In this document: piece after piece, positions 8,356-17,958 of the stretch
Layout: every line of letters starts with the position of its first letter
Position numbering within the stretch: position 1 is the first letter of the stretch
Assembly (NCBI GenBank): GCA_025059995.1
Contig: JANXCF010000005.1
Location: forward strand, 1 to 64,000
DNA length: 64,000 nt
Reading direction: 5' to 3'
From: Leptospiraceae bacterium
Lineage (GTDB): Bacteria; Spirochaetota; Leptospiria; Leptospirales; Leptonemataceae
The notes under the pieces: generated by a model
Databases searched by the model: none
What the model saw: the letters and a program-made list of their open reading frames with translations, nothing else
What the model was told of the DNA's origin: nothing
Translations under genes and position numbers: made by a program

Positions 8356-9747
8356 TTATCGATAAATCAAAATATCTTTTATCAAATCTTCAAATACTAA
8401 GCTTTCGGATTTCCAAAGGTTTTCAAATTCTTTATAGTTTAAGTCATGTTCGATGGATTTTCGATACAGATCAGAACCCCATAACTTGTCTATAAAAAAT
8501 TGTTCTTGGGATTGCTTAAAATAGAATTTATCAGGATGTAATTTGCGAATTATTCTCATGTATTCATAACCAATTTCTAAAGGATTTAGTTCTTTAGAAA
8601 TTGGATGGATTTGAATCCCTTTGCATAGTTCACCTTTATAGACAGAGTAGGTGGGTCGAAATTCCACTAATCCAACTTTGATACCTTTTAACGAAAGTTT
8701 TTGAAGCTCTTGAATCACTTCTTTGTGATTTAACCAAGGAGCTCCTGAGTAAATAAAAGGTTTTGTCGTTCCTCTACCAACACTCAAGGGTGTTCCCTCA
8801 AAAAATACAAGACCTGGGTATATGAGAGCAGTTTCTAAGTCTGGAATATTAGGAGAAGGATTAATCCAGATGTTGCCCAAAACCCATTGAGTATCTTTGG
8901 GATCAAAGTACTCCATTTTGATGATTTTTAGTTTTAGGTTTTTTAGTTTGTATTTCGTGAGGAAAATACTGTATTCAGCTGGAGTTAGATTATAAAGAAA
9001 TGGAACAGGAGCTTCGCCAACAAAACTTCGATATTCTTCTTGTAAGAAACCACCCATGGGCTTCCAAATTCCATATGGGTGAGGTCTATCTAAAATGATT
9101 ACTTCTTTGTGGAGTTGGTCAGCTACTTCTAATAAGTAAGTTAAAGTTGATACATAAGTATAACATCTAACAGGTAGATTTTTTAAATCAATCAGTATTG
9201 TATCAATGTCTTTTAATAATGCTAAAGGAGGTTTTTTGATTTCTGAGTAAAGACTCAAGATGGGAATAGAATAAGTTTTTTCTATTCGGATTATAGAAGA
9301 AAATTTTTGATCTTCTGCGCTATATATTCCATGCTCTGGTTCTATAAGAAGTTTGGGGAAATAGCCATTTTCAATAAGAATGTCCAAAGTACTTTTAAGA
9401 TTTCGATTCAATCCTGTTGCATTGGTAAACAAAGCAAAAGAATGTTCTTCAAGGAATTCGAAATTTGACTTCTCAGCAATGTCTAAGCCTGTTATGACCT
9501 CATATGTTGAGATATCATATATTTTATTTTTTAATTTTTTTTGAATATCTTGATTTCTGTTTTTTAGAGAATATACACAAATTCGATTTTCATCATAACT
9601 CTGAAAAACTTCAAAAGAAGGAAATCGATAGATTTCACAAGTTGGTTCTTTCAAAACATTTTGATAATCTTTTTTTATCATTATTTTACTACAATAAAAA
9701 AATAAAAAAGAAAACAAATATAAATTAAAAAAAATTATATTTTTCAT
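8356..9747 (-). CDS. NamZ-like exo-N-acetylmuramidase lipoprotein (DUF1343)
   Basis: Members of this family with known activity remove terminal N-acetylmuramic acid from peptidoglycan fragments, so a role in wall turnover or recycling is likely. Family hallmarks are IEPEHGIYS, the YTYVSTL segment, ILDRPHPYG, a GEAPVPF motif and PSPNIPDLETALIYPG followed by FEGTPLSVGRGTTKPF. I place the start at the ATG at 9747 rather than further upstream. It begins MKNIIFFNLYLFSFLFFYCS, an ideal lipoprotein signal with cysteine 19, and it avoids overlap with the divergent thioesterase. The mature protein should be membrane-anchored. Length fits the family. Confidence 0.88.
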   Translation of the reverse strand: MKNIIFFNLYLFSFLFFYCSKIMIKKDYQNVLKEPTCEIYRFPSFEVFQSYDENRICVYSLKNRNQDIQKKLKNKIYDISTYEVITGLDIAEKSNFEFLEEHSFALFTNATGLNRNLKSTLDILIENGYFPKLLIEPEHGIYSAEDQKFSSIIRIEKTYSIPILSLYSEIKKPPLALLKDIDTILIDLKNLPVRCYTYVSTLTYLLEVADQLHKEVIILDRPHPYGIWKPMGGFLQEEYRSFVGEAPVPFLYNLTPAEYSIFLTKYKLKNLKLKIIKMEYFDPKDTQWVLGNIWINPSPNIPDLETALIYPGLVFFEGTPLSVGRGTTKPFIYSGAPWLNHKEVIQELQKLSLKGIKVGLVEFRPTYSVYKGELCKGIQIHPISKELNPLEIGYEYMRIIRKLHPDKFYFKQSQEQFFIDKLWGSDLYRKSIEHDLNYKEFENLWKSESLVFEDLIKDILIYR

Positions 9748-9789
9748 AGCGAATAAAGAATTTTGCAAAATGTAAATCTTTCTTGACAG

Positions 9790-10218
9790 ATGGATTATTT
9801 TTATAAAATTCATTCCGTGTCAAAAAGAAGTAAAACAAAGAGTTTTGGTAGTGGTTCAGATAATCCGTGTGGCTTAAATTTGAAATTGAGTTTTGATGAA
9901 GATAGTAAAACAGCATATGGTGAGTTCGTAGCAGATGAACGTTTCGAAGGAGAACCAGGAGAAATCCATCCAGGGATTCTTACTGCCATACTAGACGAAG
10001 CGATGATTAAGATAAATGAATCTATGAATTTTGATACCACAACGGGGGAAATCAATGTTCGATTCTTGATGTCAGCAAGAATTGGAGAGAGCTTATACAT
10101 ACGTGGCTGGTTCATCAAGAAAAATCGAAAAGTAATAGAAAATCGAGCTGAGGTGGAAAACGAAATTGGAAAGATTGTCGCTCGTGCAAAAGGAAAATAC
10201 ATCGAAAGAGAGGAATAG
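9790..10218 (+). CDS. Hotdog-fold thioesterase (PaaI/4HBT family)
   Basis: A 142-residue single hotdog domain. The signature [13 protein letters not shown] corresponds to the catalytic helix motif HGG..(A/T)LLDEA of acyl-CoA thioesterases, and the later [15 protein letters not shown] strand is typical. It probably hydrolyses an acyl-CoA or aryl-CoA; the substrate cannot be read from sequence. It is divergent from the NamZ gene and meets the HAD phosphatase gene stop-to-stop with no spacer. Confidence 0.85.
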   Translation: MDYFYKIHSVSKRSKTKSFGSGSDNPCGLNLKLSFDEDSKTAYGEFVADERFEGEPGEIHPGILTAILDEAMIKINESMNFDTTTGEINVRFLMSARIGESLYIRGWFIKKNRKVIENRAEVENEIGKIVARAKGKYIEREE

Positions 10219-10986
10219 TTAAAACAAACCAAACACCTGCAACAAACTTATATAATACTTTTGCCATTTATTTCGAAATGGCGTTGCATATTGTAAAATT
10301 TCCCAATCATTTTTTTTGGCTTCCTGTAGGAGTCGAAGATCGTCGGGATTTATAAGTTTTGCTTTTTCTGTGATCTTTAAAAGAGGTAAATCCGAATAAC
10401 TATCCGAAAAGGAAATAGAGTTTTTTAATTGGTTTGAAAAAAGGGGATTCTTTGAGTCCTTTGAAAGGATTTTTATAGAATGATCGCTGATTTTCGATAA
10501 TAAGTTTTCCACTTTGACAGTTGATTTATTGTTTTTGCCTATGATTTTGGGGAAACCCCATTTTTTTGAGAACTCAACGTGGGTCGAAATTACCATGTCA
10601 AATTCTAAATATTTTCCAATGAATTTAACGTAGAAATCTGGAGCTGCTGTATTCAGAATCAAAACCTTTTCTTTGGCATGAAGTTGAATTTCCTTCAAGA
10701 TTTCGGGAGAGACTTTAGGTAGAACCTCATTTTCTACGAACTCTTTTGAATAGGTTTCTAATTTCTCTTTTGAAATTCCCCATAAAAAACTCAAGAAAAA
10801 TTCTTTCATTGTTTTTGTAGAAATTAATCCCAGTAAAGCCAATGGAAGGAGAGGAAATATCAAAATCAAATAAAACATTCTCCATCGTTCTTTTTTCAAA
10901 ATGTAATTGGCAAAAAGAAACATGGTATCGTATGGAAGGATGGTATAATCTAAATCAAATATGGCATATCCATTTGTCTTTTTCAT
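10219..10986 (-). CDS. HAD-superfamily phosphatase (HAD-IB type)
   Basis: A 255-residue phosphatase with the nucleophile/acid pair D11 and D13 in FDLDYT, a second motif around LILNTAA and the metal-binding motif SFSDSYSDLPLL. The cap contains a strongly hydrophobic segment (about residues 36-56), which is common in SerB-like and YfhB-like members acting on phospholipid-type or phosphoserine-type substrates. The usual DGT of motif I is DYT here, seen in part of the family. Substrate is unknown. The stop codon abuts the thioesterase stop. Confidence 0.85.
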   Translation of the reverse strand: MKKTNGYAIFDLDYTILPYDTMFLFANYILKKERWRMFYLILIFPLLPLALLGLISTKTMKEFFLSFLWGISKEKLETYSKEFVENEVLPKVSPEILKEIQLHAKEKVLILNTAAPDFYVKFIGKYLEFDMVISTHVEFSKKWGFPKIIGKNNKSTVKVENLLSKISDHSIKILSKDSKNPLFSNQLKNSISFSDSYSDLPLLKITEKAKLINPDDLRLLQEAKKNDWEILQYATPFRNKWQKYYISLLQVFGLF

Positions 10987-11119
10987 GTGAATCCATTTTT
11001 TCTTTATTATTTAGTTGATCAAAAAATAAATAAAAATTATCTTTTGTTTAGTTGATTGACTATGTTGTTTTAGAAAAATTTTTTCTTTCTCTTTTTTGGT
11101 AATGGTATATCATGGTATT

Positions 11120-12610
11120 ATGCATTTTCATAATTATGTCAATTTTTTGATTTTTAGCTTAATACTTCTTTTTCCTCTTTCTTTATTTGGAGATGTAATT
11201 TATTTGCGTGATGGTCGAGTCATAAAAGGACAGATTAGTCGGCAGACCATTAATCAAGTTGAAATCATCACACAAGATAATCGGGTTCTCGTAATACAAA
11301 AACGTGATATACAAAAAATCCTTTATGTTAGTGAGGAGGAATTACGAAGAATCGAAGAAAAAAAGAGACAAGAGAGAGAAAAAGCCGAGAAATTGAAACG
11401 ACAATTAGAAGAACTTAAGCGAAAAGAAGAACAACGTCGGATTGAAGAAGAACAAAGACGAAAAGAAGAATTAGAAAAACTAGAGCAAGAAAGAGAAAAA
11501 GCCATCCAAGAAATCCAAAAAATCGAAGAAGAAATCCAAAAACCAGAAACAGAGGTGATCGAGGAACTTCAAAAAAAATCAAGACATATTTCCGTATTTG
11601 GAGGTCTTGGCTTAGGAACTAGCAACATTCCTTTGAATCAAGTTTATAATTACATCAACTACTTTAAATCTTATTTAACAATTACAGGAAATTATGATCC
11701 GAATGCTTTGATTGTTATGCGAGAGTTGCCTAATTGGAATTGGAGTGGTGATGGTTTTTTTGGATTAAGATACCGGTATCAATTTATAGAATTTGATTTT
11801 TTCCTAAAAACTTTTTATCAGAATGTAAACCCAAAGTTATATGCTATACCGAATAGAAACCTTTTAAATGTGAACCTGTATGAACTCCTTTCTGAAACAA
11901 GATATCAGCAAAAACAATACCAGAATCTTTTTTCAAATTTTTCTTTTCGTTACTATACTTTTGATCTCTTCTCTTTATTCTGGAACTATATTTTTCCTTA
12001 TTTTGAAGTTGGATATGTGAGTAGAGAATTTACTTATTCTACGGCTTTAAACTACGATTTAGTAGCTGCTGAACTGATCACTTTAAATAATTTCTCCGTA
12101 TCAAGACTTGTTTCTACCAACCAGCAAAATAACCAAAAATTAAGGAATCAAGGGATTTATTTAACTGTGCCTTTTCGTTTTCTTAAGATTTTTACTTCTG
12201 ATTTTCTTTTTGAGTTTCATTACGTTTTTTCGGGAAATTCCAACATGAAACAGAGTGTCATTGAAAGAAACATCAATAACTTACAGGTCAAAGATACACT
12301 TTTATTAAATTCAAACTATACGGGAAGCTATCGCGGTAGTTTTGTGTCTTTCGTATGGCAAAATGAGATTCCCTCAAAAAGTGATAACAAAAGATATGTA
12401 TTTTTTCGAATATCAAAGCTTGAGTATTTAAGTAAATTCAAAAATATTAATGCCGTTTCATTAATTATTAGGGATAAATTCTCTGTTTCCTTTATTAACG
12501 AAATACTTTTGATACCTTACAATCTTTTAGATAGGAATTTAGATATCAGGGACATCAAAGAGAGTTATACTATTGCAGAACTAGGATTTACTTATCAGTA
12601 TAATCTTTAA
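11120..12610 (+). CDS. Outer-membrane-type protein with coiled-coil linker
   Basis: I chose the ATG at 11120; an ATG at 11102 and a TTG at 11096 are in frame. A signal peptide (hydrophobic to LFPLSLFG) is followed by a small domain beginning DVIYLRDGRVIKGQI, a motif common at the mature start of spirochaete envelope proteins. Then comes a roughly 85-residue Arg/Glu/Lys coiled coil. The C-terminal 320 residues alternate hydrophobic and polar residues, are rich in Tyr, Phe and Asn and end in the aromatic strand TIAELGFTYQYNL, fitting an outer-membrane beta-barrel. No specific family is recognised. A surface or pore function is inference. Confidence 0.7.
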   Translation: MHFHNYVNFLIFSLILLFPLSLFGDVIYLRDGRVIKGQISRQTINQVEIITQDNRVLVIQKRDIQKILYVSEEELRRIEEKKRQEREKAEKLKRQLEELKRKEEQRRIEEEQRRKEELEKLEQEREKAIQEIQKIEEEIQKPETEVIEELQKKSRHISVFGGLGLGTSNIPLNQVYNYINYFKSYLTITGNYDPNALIVMRELPNWNWSGDGFFGLRYRYQFIEFDFFLKTFYQNVNPKLYAIPNRNLLNVNLYELLSETRYQQKQYQNLFSNFSFRYYTFDLFSLFWNYIFPYFEVGYVSREFTYSTALNYDLVAAELITLNNFSVSRLVSTNQQNNQKLRNQGIYLTVPFRFLKIFTSDFLFEFHYVFSGNSNMKQSVIERNINNLQVKDTLLLNSNYTGSYRGSFVSFVWQNEIPSKSDNKRYVFFRISKLEYLSKFKNINAVSLIIRDKFSVSFINEILLIPYNLLDRNLDIRDIKESYTIAELGFTYQYNL

Positions 12611-12684
12611 TTGATAAAAAATAGAATTTCTTGATAAAAAGAAATAAAATTATATTTATGTCAAAAATTATAGGAGTTTGAAGT

Positions 12685-13125
12685 ATGAGGAGATTTCATT
12701 TTTCGGTGTTTTTTTTGCTAATGTCTTTGGTGGTTTGGAGTTGTGGCAAAAAAGAAAAAGAAGAAGGGAAACCACAAATTCAAACATCATTTAAAGAAGG
12801 TTTGTGGGAATTCCAAGTGAGAGCTGAAGTAGTTGGAATGCAAGGTATGAGTCAAGAAGTAAAATTTGAAGATTGTCTAAAAAAAGAAGATTATGTTCCT
12901 AACAATCCTGAGTTTACAAAGTTTTGCAAAATCACAAAACAGAGTTTTGATGGTAAAACTGCTGAGTGGGAGGCTGAGTGTAATTTTGCGGGTATGCGTT
13001 CTCAATTTTCTGGCAAAGCCGTTTATTCTGAAAACTCAATGGAGGGAGAAATGGTAATGCAAATGGATCAGCAAAAAGTAATTCAAAAAATGAGTGGAAA
13101 ATACATTGGTGAATGTAAAAATTAA
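12685..13125 (+). CDS. DUF3617-family lipoprotein
   Basis: A 146-residue lipoprotein with signal peptide and lipobox-like VWSC (cysteine 20). The mature domain FKEGLWEFQVRAEVVGMQGM with a conserved cysteine pair, ending in SGKYIGEC, matches the DUF3617 family, whose function is not established. AGGAG lies eight to nine bases upstream of the ATG. A strong hairpin terminator follows immediately. Confidence 0.85.
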   Translation: MRRFHFSVFFLLMSLVVWSCGKKEKEEGKPQIQTSFKEGLWEFQVRAEVVGMQGMSQEVKFEDCLKKEDYVPNNPEFTKFCKITKQSFDGKTAEWEAECNFAGMRSQFSGKAVYSENSMEGEMVMQMDQQKVIQKMSGKYIGECKN

Positions 13126-13135
13126 ATTGATAAAT

Positions 13136-13170
13136 AGCTGGTTATTTCATTAAAATAACCAGCTTGTTTT
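13136..13170. terminator. Bidirectional rho-independent terminator
   Basis: AGCTGGTTATTT (13136-13147) and AAATAACCAGCT (13153-13164) form a perfect 12-base stem with a five-base loop, followed by TGTTTT on the plus strand. On the minus strand the stem is followed by an A/T-rich stretch with T runs. It can terminate both the DUF3617 gene and the convergent citrate synthase gene, which stops at 13175. Confidence 0.88.
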
Positions 13171-13174
13171 AAAT

Positions 13175-14464
13175 TTACTTTCTTTCTTCAATTGGAATGT
13201 AGGGTCTCCTGGGATATCCTATGTAGATTTGGCGTGGCCTTCCGATCTTTGTATTAGAATCCTCTATCATTTCTTTCCACTGGGCAATCCAACCTGGCAT
13301 TCTACCCATAGCAAACATAACTGTGAACATATTCGTTGGAATCCCAATCGCTTTGTAAATGATTCCCGAATAAAAATCCACATTTGGATATAGTTTTCTT
13401 TCGATGAAGTAATCATCATTAAGGGCTCGTTCTTCTAATTTTTTCGCAATTTCTAAGAGGGGATCATTCATCCCAAGTTTATTTAAAACCTCATCAGCCA
13501 TTCGTTTAATAATTTTAGCACGCGGATCAAAGTTTTTGTAAACTCGATGACCAAATCCCATCAAACGGAAGGGATTATTTTTATCTTTTGCTAAATTTAT
13601 GTATTTATCAACATTCCCACCATCTTCATAAATCATTTGTAGCATTTCAATCACTTCTTGGTTTGCTCCACCATGCAAAGGACCCCACAGAGCACAAACG
13701 CCACTTGCAATGGCAGCAAAAATATTTGCTCTACTGGAGCCAACCAGTCTTACCGTTGAAGCTGAACAGTTTTGTTCATGGTCGGCATGAAGAATCAAAA
13801 GCACTTCTAAAGCACGTTCTACAACAGGATCAATTTCGTAATCCTCTGCTGGAACCGAAAACATCATATTCAAAAAATTTCCCACGTAGCTTAGACTATT
13901 TTTAGGATATACAAAGGGTTGTCCAATGGATTTTTTATAGGAGTACGCTGCTATGGTAGGTGTTTTTGCAATCAAACGAATAATAGAGATTTCACGATGG
14001 CTTGGGTTGAGCGGATCCATTTGATCGTTATAATAACCTGACAAAGTTAAGATCATGGAGCTCAATATTGCCATAGGATGGGAGTCCTTGGGAAACCCAT
14101 CATAAAGTCTTTTTAGATCTTCATGAATCATTGTATGTCGTGTTACATTTGTTTTAAATTTTTGGAATTCTTCTTTTGTGGGAAGTTCACCATAAATAAG
14201 CAAATAAGCGACTTCCAAAAAGCTGGATTTTTCCGCTAATTCTTCTATGTCATAGCCTCGATACCGAAGAATGCCCTTTTCTCCATCAATGAATGTAATG
14301 GCACTCTTGCAAGAACCTGTGTTCATGTATCCGTCATCTAATGTGATTGCTCCTGTTTGATTTCTTAGCTTTGTGATATCAATTCCGATTTCGTTTTCGG
14401 TGCCTTTTATGATGGGTAGTTCTACTTCTTTTCCTAGAATATTTAGTTTTGCCACTTCTGACAT
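13175..14464 (-). CDS. gltA: Citrate synthase
   Basis: Condenses acetyl-CoA and oxaloacetate to citrate, the entry step of the TCA cycle. The 429-residue length is that of the hexameric type II enzymes. Catalytic regions are present: HADHEQNCSAS, WGPLHGGANQE with the active-site histidine, FGHRVYKNFDPRA and PNVDFYSG with the catalytic aspartate. AGGAG lies about eight bases before the ATG. The gene is transcribed toward the DUF3617 gene, and the shared terminator separates them. With fumC nearby it indicates respiratory metabolism. Confidence 0.97.
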   Translation of the reverse strand: MSEVAKLNILGKEVELPIIKGTENEIGIDITKLRNQTGAITLDDGYMNTGSCKSAITFIDGEKGILRYRGYDIEELAEKSSFLEVAYLLIYGELPTKEEFQKFKTNVTRHTMIHEDLKRLYDGFPKDSHPMAILSSMILTLSGYYNDQMDPLNPSHREISIIRLIAKTPTIAAYSYKKSIGQPFVYPKNSLSYVGNFLNMMFSVPAEDYEIDPVVERALEVLLILHADHEQNCSASTVRLVGSSRANIFAAIASGVCALWGPLHGGANQEVIEMLQMIYEDGGNVDKYINLAKDKNNPFRLMGFGHRVYKNFDPRAKIIKRMADEVLNKLGMNDPLLEIAKKLEERALNDDYFIERKLYPNVDFYSGIIYKAIGIPTNMFTVMFAMGRMPGWIAQWKEMIEDSNTKIGRPRQIYIGYPRRPYIPIEERK

Positions 14465-14510
14465 TTTTGGGCTCCTTGTGGTTTTTTTCGTAAGAAATAA
14501 TTTATTTCGT

Positions 14511-14527
14511 TTTGATTTGCAATCAAA
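14511..14527. promoter_or_regulatory. Palindrome upstream of gltA, possible operator
   Basis: TTTGATT, three central bases, then AATCAAA form a perfect 17-base palindrome about 50 bases upstream of the gltA start. On the minus strand it overlaps a TTGATT that could act as a -35 element. A dimeric repressor or activator site is possible, but there is no second copy to support it. Confidence 0.3.
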
Positions 14528-14541
14528 TAATTTTGTTAATG

Positions 14542-17500
14542 TTACCTTGGTTGAAATCTTAATTTAAACCATTCCCTAAAGGAAGAGAATTTATAAAATA
14601 GAAGTGGAATGATAAACAAGGTCAGTAATGTTGAAAATAAAAGTCCCCATGCCAAAGCCAAAGATAATGGCACAAGGAATGGGTCTTTCCCACCAATTCC
14701 GTAAGCAGTAGGTAAGAGTCCTAAAACTGTGGTCAAAGTTGTAAGAATGATGGGTCTAAGTCGTAAAGAAGCTGCTTCTATAGTGACTTGTTCTAATGAT
14801 AATTCAGGATTATTTTTTCTTAATTTTTCTGCGAAGTCTATCATCACAATTCCTGAGTTCACAACAACACCAGCAACCCCGACAAATCCTACTAAGGCTA
14901 AAAAGCTCAAGGGTTGTTGGTGTAAAACAAAAGAAATGAATATCCCTGATAAAGCAAATGGTATGGTGATTAGCGTTATAAAAGGAAGCAGAATCGAGCC
15001 AAATAAAGATGAAAGAATCATAAAATTAATCACAAAACCAATCAGAAAGGCACGTTGAAGGCTTTTCAGAGATTCTTCTGTGTCTTTGTTTTCACCACCG
15101 AGTCTTACCGTGTAGCCTGGATATTTTTCTATGATTTCGTTCATAAACTTTCGAATTTGCTGGTTTACCTCAGCTGAGGTGGTTCGTTTTTCATCAATGT
15201 CGGCTAAGACCGTTAAAAGACGTTCACCATTAAGATGATTATAAGCAACAACACCTTGTTTTTTTTCAATACGGATTAATTTTTTTACAGGGATCAGTTG
15301 ACCTAAACGATTCATTACATAAAGAGAATACAATGTATCTATGCTTTTGTGGTATTGGTCATCATAACGAACTCTTATAGAAATTTCTTCTGTTCCTTTT
15401 TTGATTGTAGTAGGAACTACTCCCATGAAGGCAGCATTGATTACCAAACTTATACTTTCTACGCTTACATTAGCAATTGAGGCAGCTCTTTCGTCAATCT
15501 TGACTCGGATTTCGTATTTTCCTAGCTCAAAGTCGTCATCAACGTTTTTTACACCATCAATCTTTTTTATTCTTTCCTTGAATTCTTCTCCAATTTGTTC
15601 AAGAATTTTATAATCTTTTCCAACAATTTCCACAGCAACAGGTCTACCAACGGGTGGTCCACCTCGAAGCAAATCAATTTGAAGTGTCTCCAGTTTTCCT
15701 TTAAGGTTTTCGAACTCAGGAAAGATTTTAGGTTCGAATTTTTGATGGGGGTTGAAAATTTCCATTCCTTCTAAAAATTTGGGATTGATGAGCCACGCCG
15801 TTTCTTCTCGAATCTGTCTAATGATTTCCTCACCACTTCGTTTTCTTTTTCCTTCAGGTGTTAAATATACCAGTGCCATTGCGTAGTTGGTTCCTCGTTT
15901 TGTGAAAGGGTCTGTAGGGTTTTGTTGAGAAATTCCAGCAGCGGTTCGGTAGTTTTCAATTTCTTCTTTGGGTAAGGACTCAATCACTTTACTTATGTAT
16001 TGATTGAATTTATCCATTTCTTCGAGCGGTGTAGATGGATCAGCCTTCATTTTGATGAAAAAGGCTTCTACTGCCCCAGTGAATAGTTTGAACTTTCCAA
16101 CAGTAATTTGCAAAACAAAAGAAAAAATCAAAAATCCAACCGTAGCTCCAAGAGATATCCATTTGTGTTTTAAAACCCATTTGAGAGCGGGTTCATAGAT
16201 GTTTTTGCGGAATTGATAAAATCGATTGCTTTCTCCTTTGATTTCTTTTGTGGATTTAGAAAATTTGTTGATATCATATAAATGCCCTGGCAAAATAAAA
16301 AAAGCTTCAAATAATGAAGCAAGAAGAGTCAAAATCACAACTAAGGGAATGTAATACACAAACTTACCAAAGATACCACTCATGAACATCAAGGGGGCAA
16401 AAGAAACAATGGTTGTGATCACAGAAGCAAAAACAGGAGCAATAACTTCTGAGGTTCCTTTTACGGCTGCCTCAAAAGATGATTTCCCTTGTTCCAAATA
16501 ACGATAGAAGTTTTCGCTCACAACAATCGCATCATCCACTAAGATACCAATCACAATAATCATCCCCACCATAGAGATAAGATTTAGAGTCACTCCCAAA
16601 AACTTGAAGCTTATAAAAGCTGTTCCCAAGGCAATAGGAATTCCCAAAGCCACCATGATGGCTGTTCTCCAGCCTAAAAAGAAAAACAAAGAAACCACTA
16701 CCAAAAATAGTCCAGTTAATGCATTGTTGATTAAGATGTTGAGTCTTCTTTTCACATAAAAAGAAACATCATTTTGGATTTCTACTTGGATGTTGTTGGG
16801 AAGGAGTTTCTTGAAGTTCTGAACCTTCTCTTGAACCCTGGCTACAGTGTCGATGATGTCTCCTTGCTCTTTTTTGGCAACAATGAGGGTGATGGCTATT
16901 TTCCCATTGGTTCGGTAAATATAAGGTTCTTTTTCAAAATCTTCTTCTACTCTGCTAATGTCTTTTATTCTAACTCCTTGTCCCAGTTCATTCGAACGTA
17001 TAATGAAATTTTCAATATCACTAATTGAAGTAAATTCTCCTATTGTCCTAACAATTTGAGACATCCCATTGACGATAACTTCACCGCCGGGAAAATTAAT
17101 GTTTCTTTGTTGGAGTGATAGAAGAATTTGTTCTATGCTTATGTAGTTTTCTTGAATCTTTTTCGGATCAAGTTTGATGACATATTCTAAATCTTGCCAG
17201 CCTCGTCTCGATACATTAGCAACAGAATCGATCGTTTTTAAATCTGCCTCTAAAATTTCTGCATATTCTCGTAAAGTTTTGTAAGAAACTTCATTTTCAT
17301 CTGCTAATAAATTCACTTCAATTACAGGGATTTGTCTTGATGAGACTTCGATAATTAAAGGTTTTTCTACATCTTTGGGAAGAGTGTTTACTCTATCAAT
17401 TGCGCTGCGAATGTCTTCAATCACTTTTCGTGGGTTCTTTGCATCAGGATCAATAATAACGTTAATTCCTGAGCGATTTTCTATCGAAGAAGAACGTATT

Positions 17501-17739
17501 TCTTTTATTCCTTCAATACCTTTGATTTGATCTTCAATGGGATTGGTGATCAATTTTTCAACTTCTTCGGGAGAAGCACCGGGAAATACGGTAGTAATTA
17601 CGACTACATCAAAATCGATTGGAGGGAATGCCTCACGATTGATAGTGAATGCCACGTAGCTTCCCCATCCAATCAAAAGAAGACTCAAAGTATTTCCAAA
17701 AATACTTTTTCTAAGGAAAAATTCTATAATGGCTTGCAT
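14542..17739 (-). CDS. RND-family efflux transporter, AcrB-type inner membrane subunit
   Basis: A proton-driven trimeric efflux pump subunit of about 1065 residues, full-length for the family. Features are an N-terminal membrane helix after MQAIIEFFLRKSIF, the porter domain segment TTVFPGASPEEVEKLITNPI, the proton-relay aspartate pair in GILVDDAIVVSEN, a second periplasmic half and a C-terminal membrane bundle (GVVVNSGIVMIDFAE). I prefer the ATG at 17739; an in-frame ATG at 17766 would add nine residues. No membrane-fusion or TolC-like partner is present here, so either the partners are encoded elsewhere or this is a lone pump. Substrates could be drugs, metals or lipids. Confidence 0.93.
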   Translation of the reverse strand: MQAIIEFFLRKSIFGNTLSLLLIGWGSYVAFTINREAFPPIDFDVVVITTVFPGASPEEVEKLITNPIEDQIKGIEGIKEIRSSSIENRSGINVIIDPDAKNPRKVIEDIRSAIDRVNTLPKDVEKPLIIEVSSRQIPVIEVNLLADENEVSYKTLREYAEILEADLKTIDSVANVSRRGWQDLEYVIKLDPKKIQENYISIEQILLSLQQRNINFPGGEVIVNGMSQIVRTIGEFTSISDIENFIIRSNELGQGVRIKDISRVEEDFEKEPYIYRTNGKIAITLIVAKKEQGDIIDTVARVQEKVQNFKKLLPNNIQVEIQNDVSFYVKRRLNILINNALTGLFLVVVSLFFFLGWRTAIMVALGIPIALGTAFISFKFLGVTLNLISMVGMIIVIGILVDDAIVVSENFYRYLEQGKSSFEAAVKGTSEVIAPVFASVITTIVSFAPLMFMSGIFGKFVYYIPLVVILTLLASLFEAFFILPGHLYDINKFSKSTKEIKGESNRFYQFRKNIYEPALKWVLKHKWISLGATVGFLIFSFVLQITVGKFKLFTGAVEAFFIKMKADPSTPLEEMDKFNQYISKVIESLPKEEIENYRTAAGISQQNPTDPFTKRGTNYAMALVYLTPEGKRKRSGEEIIRQIREETAWLINPKFLEGMEIFNPHQKFEPKIFPEFENLKGKLETLQIDLLRGGPPVGRPVAVEIVGKDYKILEQIGEEFKERIKKIDGVKNVDDDFELGKYEIRVKIDERAASIANVSVESISLVINAAFMGVVPTTIKKGTEEISIRVRYDDQYHKSIDTLYSLYVMNRLGQLIPVKKLIRIEKKQGVVAYNHLNGERLLTVLADIDEKRTTSAEVNQQIRKFMNEIIEKYPGYTVRLGGENKDTEESLKSLQRAFLIGFVINFMILSSLFGSILLPFITLITIPFALSGIFISFVLHQQPLSFLALVGFVGVAGVVVNSGIVMIDFAEKLRKNNPELSLEQVTIEAASLRLRPIILTTLTTVLGLLPTAYGIGGKDPFLVPLSLALAWGLLFSTLLTLFIIPLLFYKFSSFREWFKLRFQPR

Positions 17740-17912
17740 ATATATATAAAAATTATCCTTAACCAAATGGTAAATATTTTTATTATGATTAAGAATTACT
17801 GAAAAATTATTGCGAAATGAGAATGTATTTCAGACTGAAATATCGTTAATTATTATTTAATGGAATACTGATTTAATGATATTTTTGGATAACTACATTT
17901 TTTGATTATTAA

Positions 17913-17956
17913 AACTTCGATAATGAAGTTCGTAGATGATGGGGAGAATTCTCCCC
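17913..17956 (-). terminator. Hairpins downstream of fumC, weak terminator candidate
   Basis: Two inverted repeats follow the fumC stop on the minus strand: the palindrome GGGGAGAATTCTCCCC (17941-17956) and AACTTC/GAAGTT (17913-17930) followed by TTTTAATAAT. Neither is a textbook terminator, but together they may end fumC transcription. The remaining bases up to the RND gene show nothing else I can support. Confidence 0.4.
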
Positions 17957-17958
17957 AA

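Noticed and set aside
9725-9916. Short minus-strand frame overlapping the thioesterase and NamZ starts
   Set aside because: Low-complexity Phe/Tyr-rich translation in A+T-rich DNA, and it conflicts with two well-supported genes.
14729-15613. Plus-strand frames opposite the RND transporter gene
   Set aside because: Shadows of the conserved RND sequence on the other strand; no independent signals.
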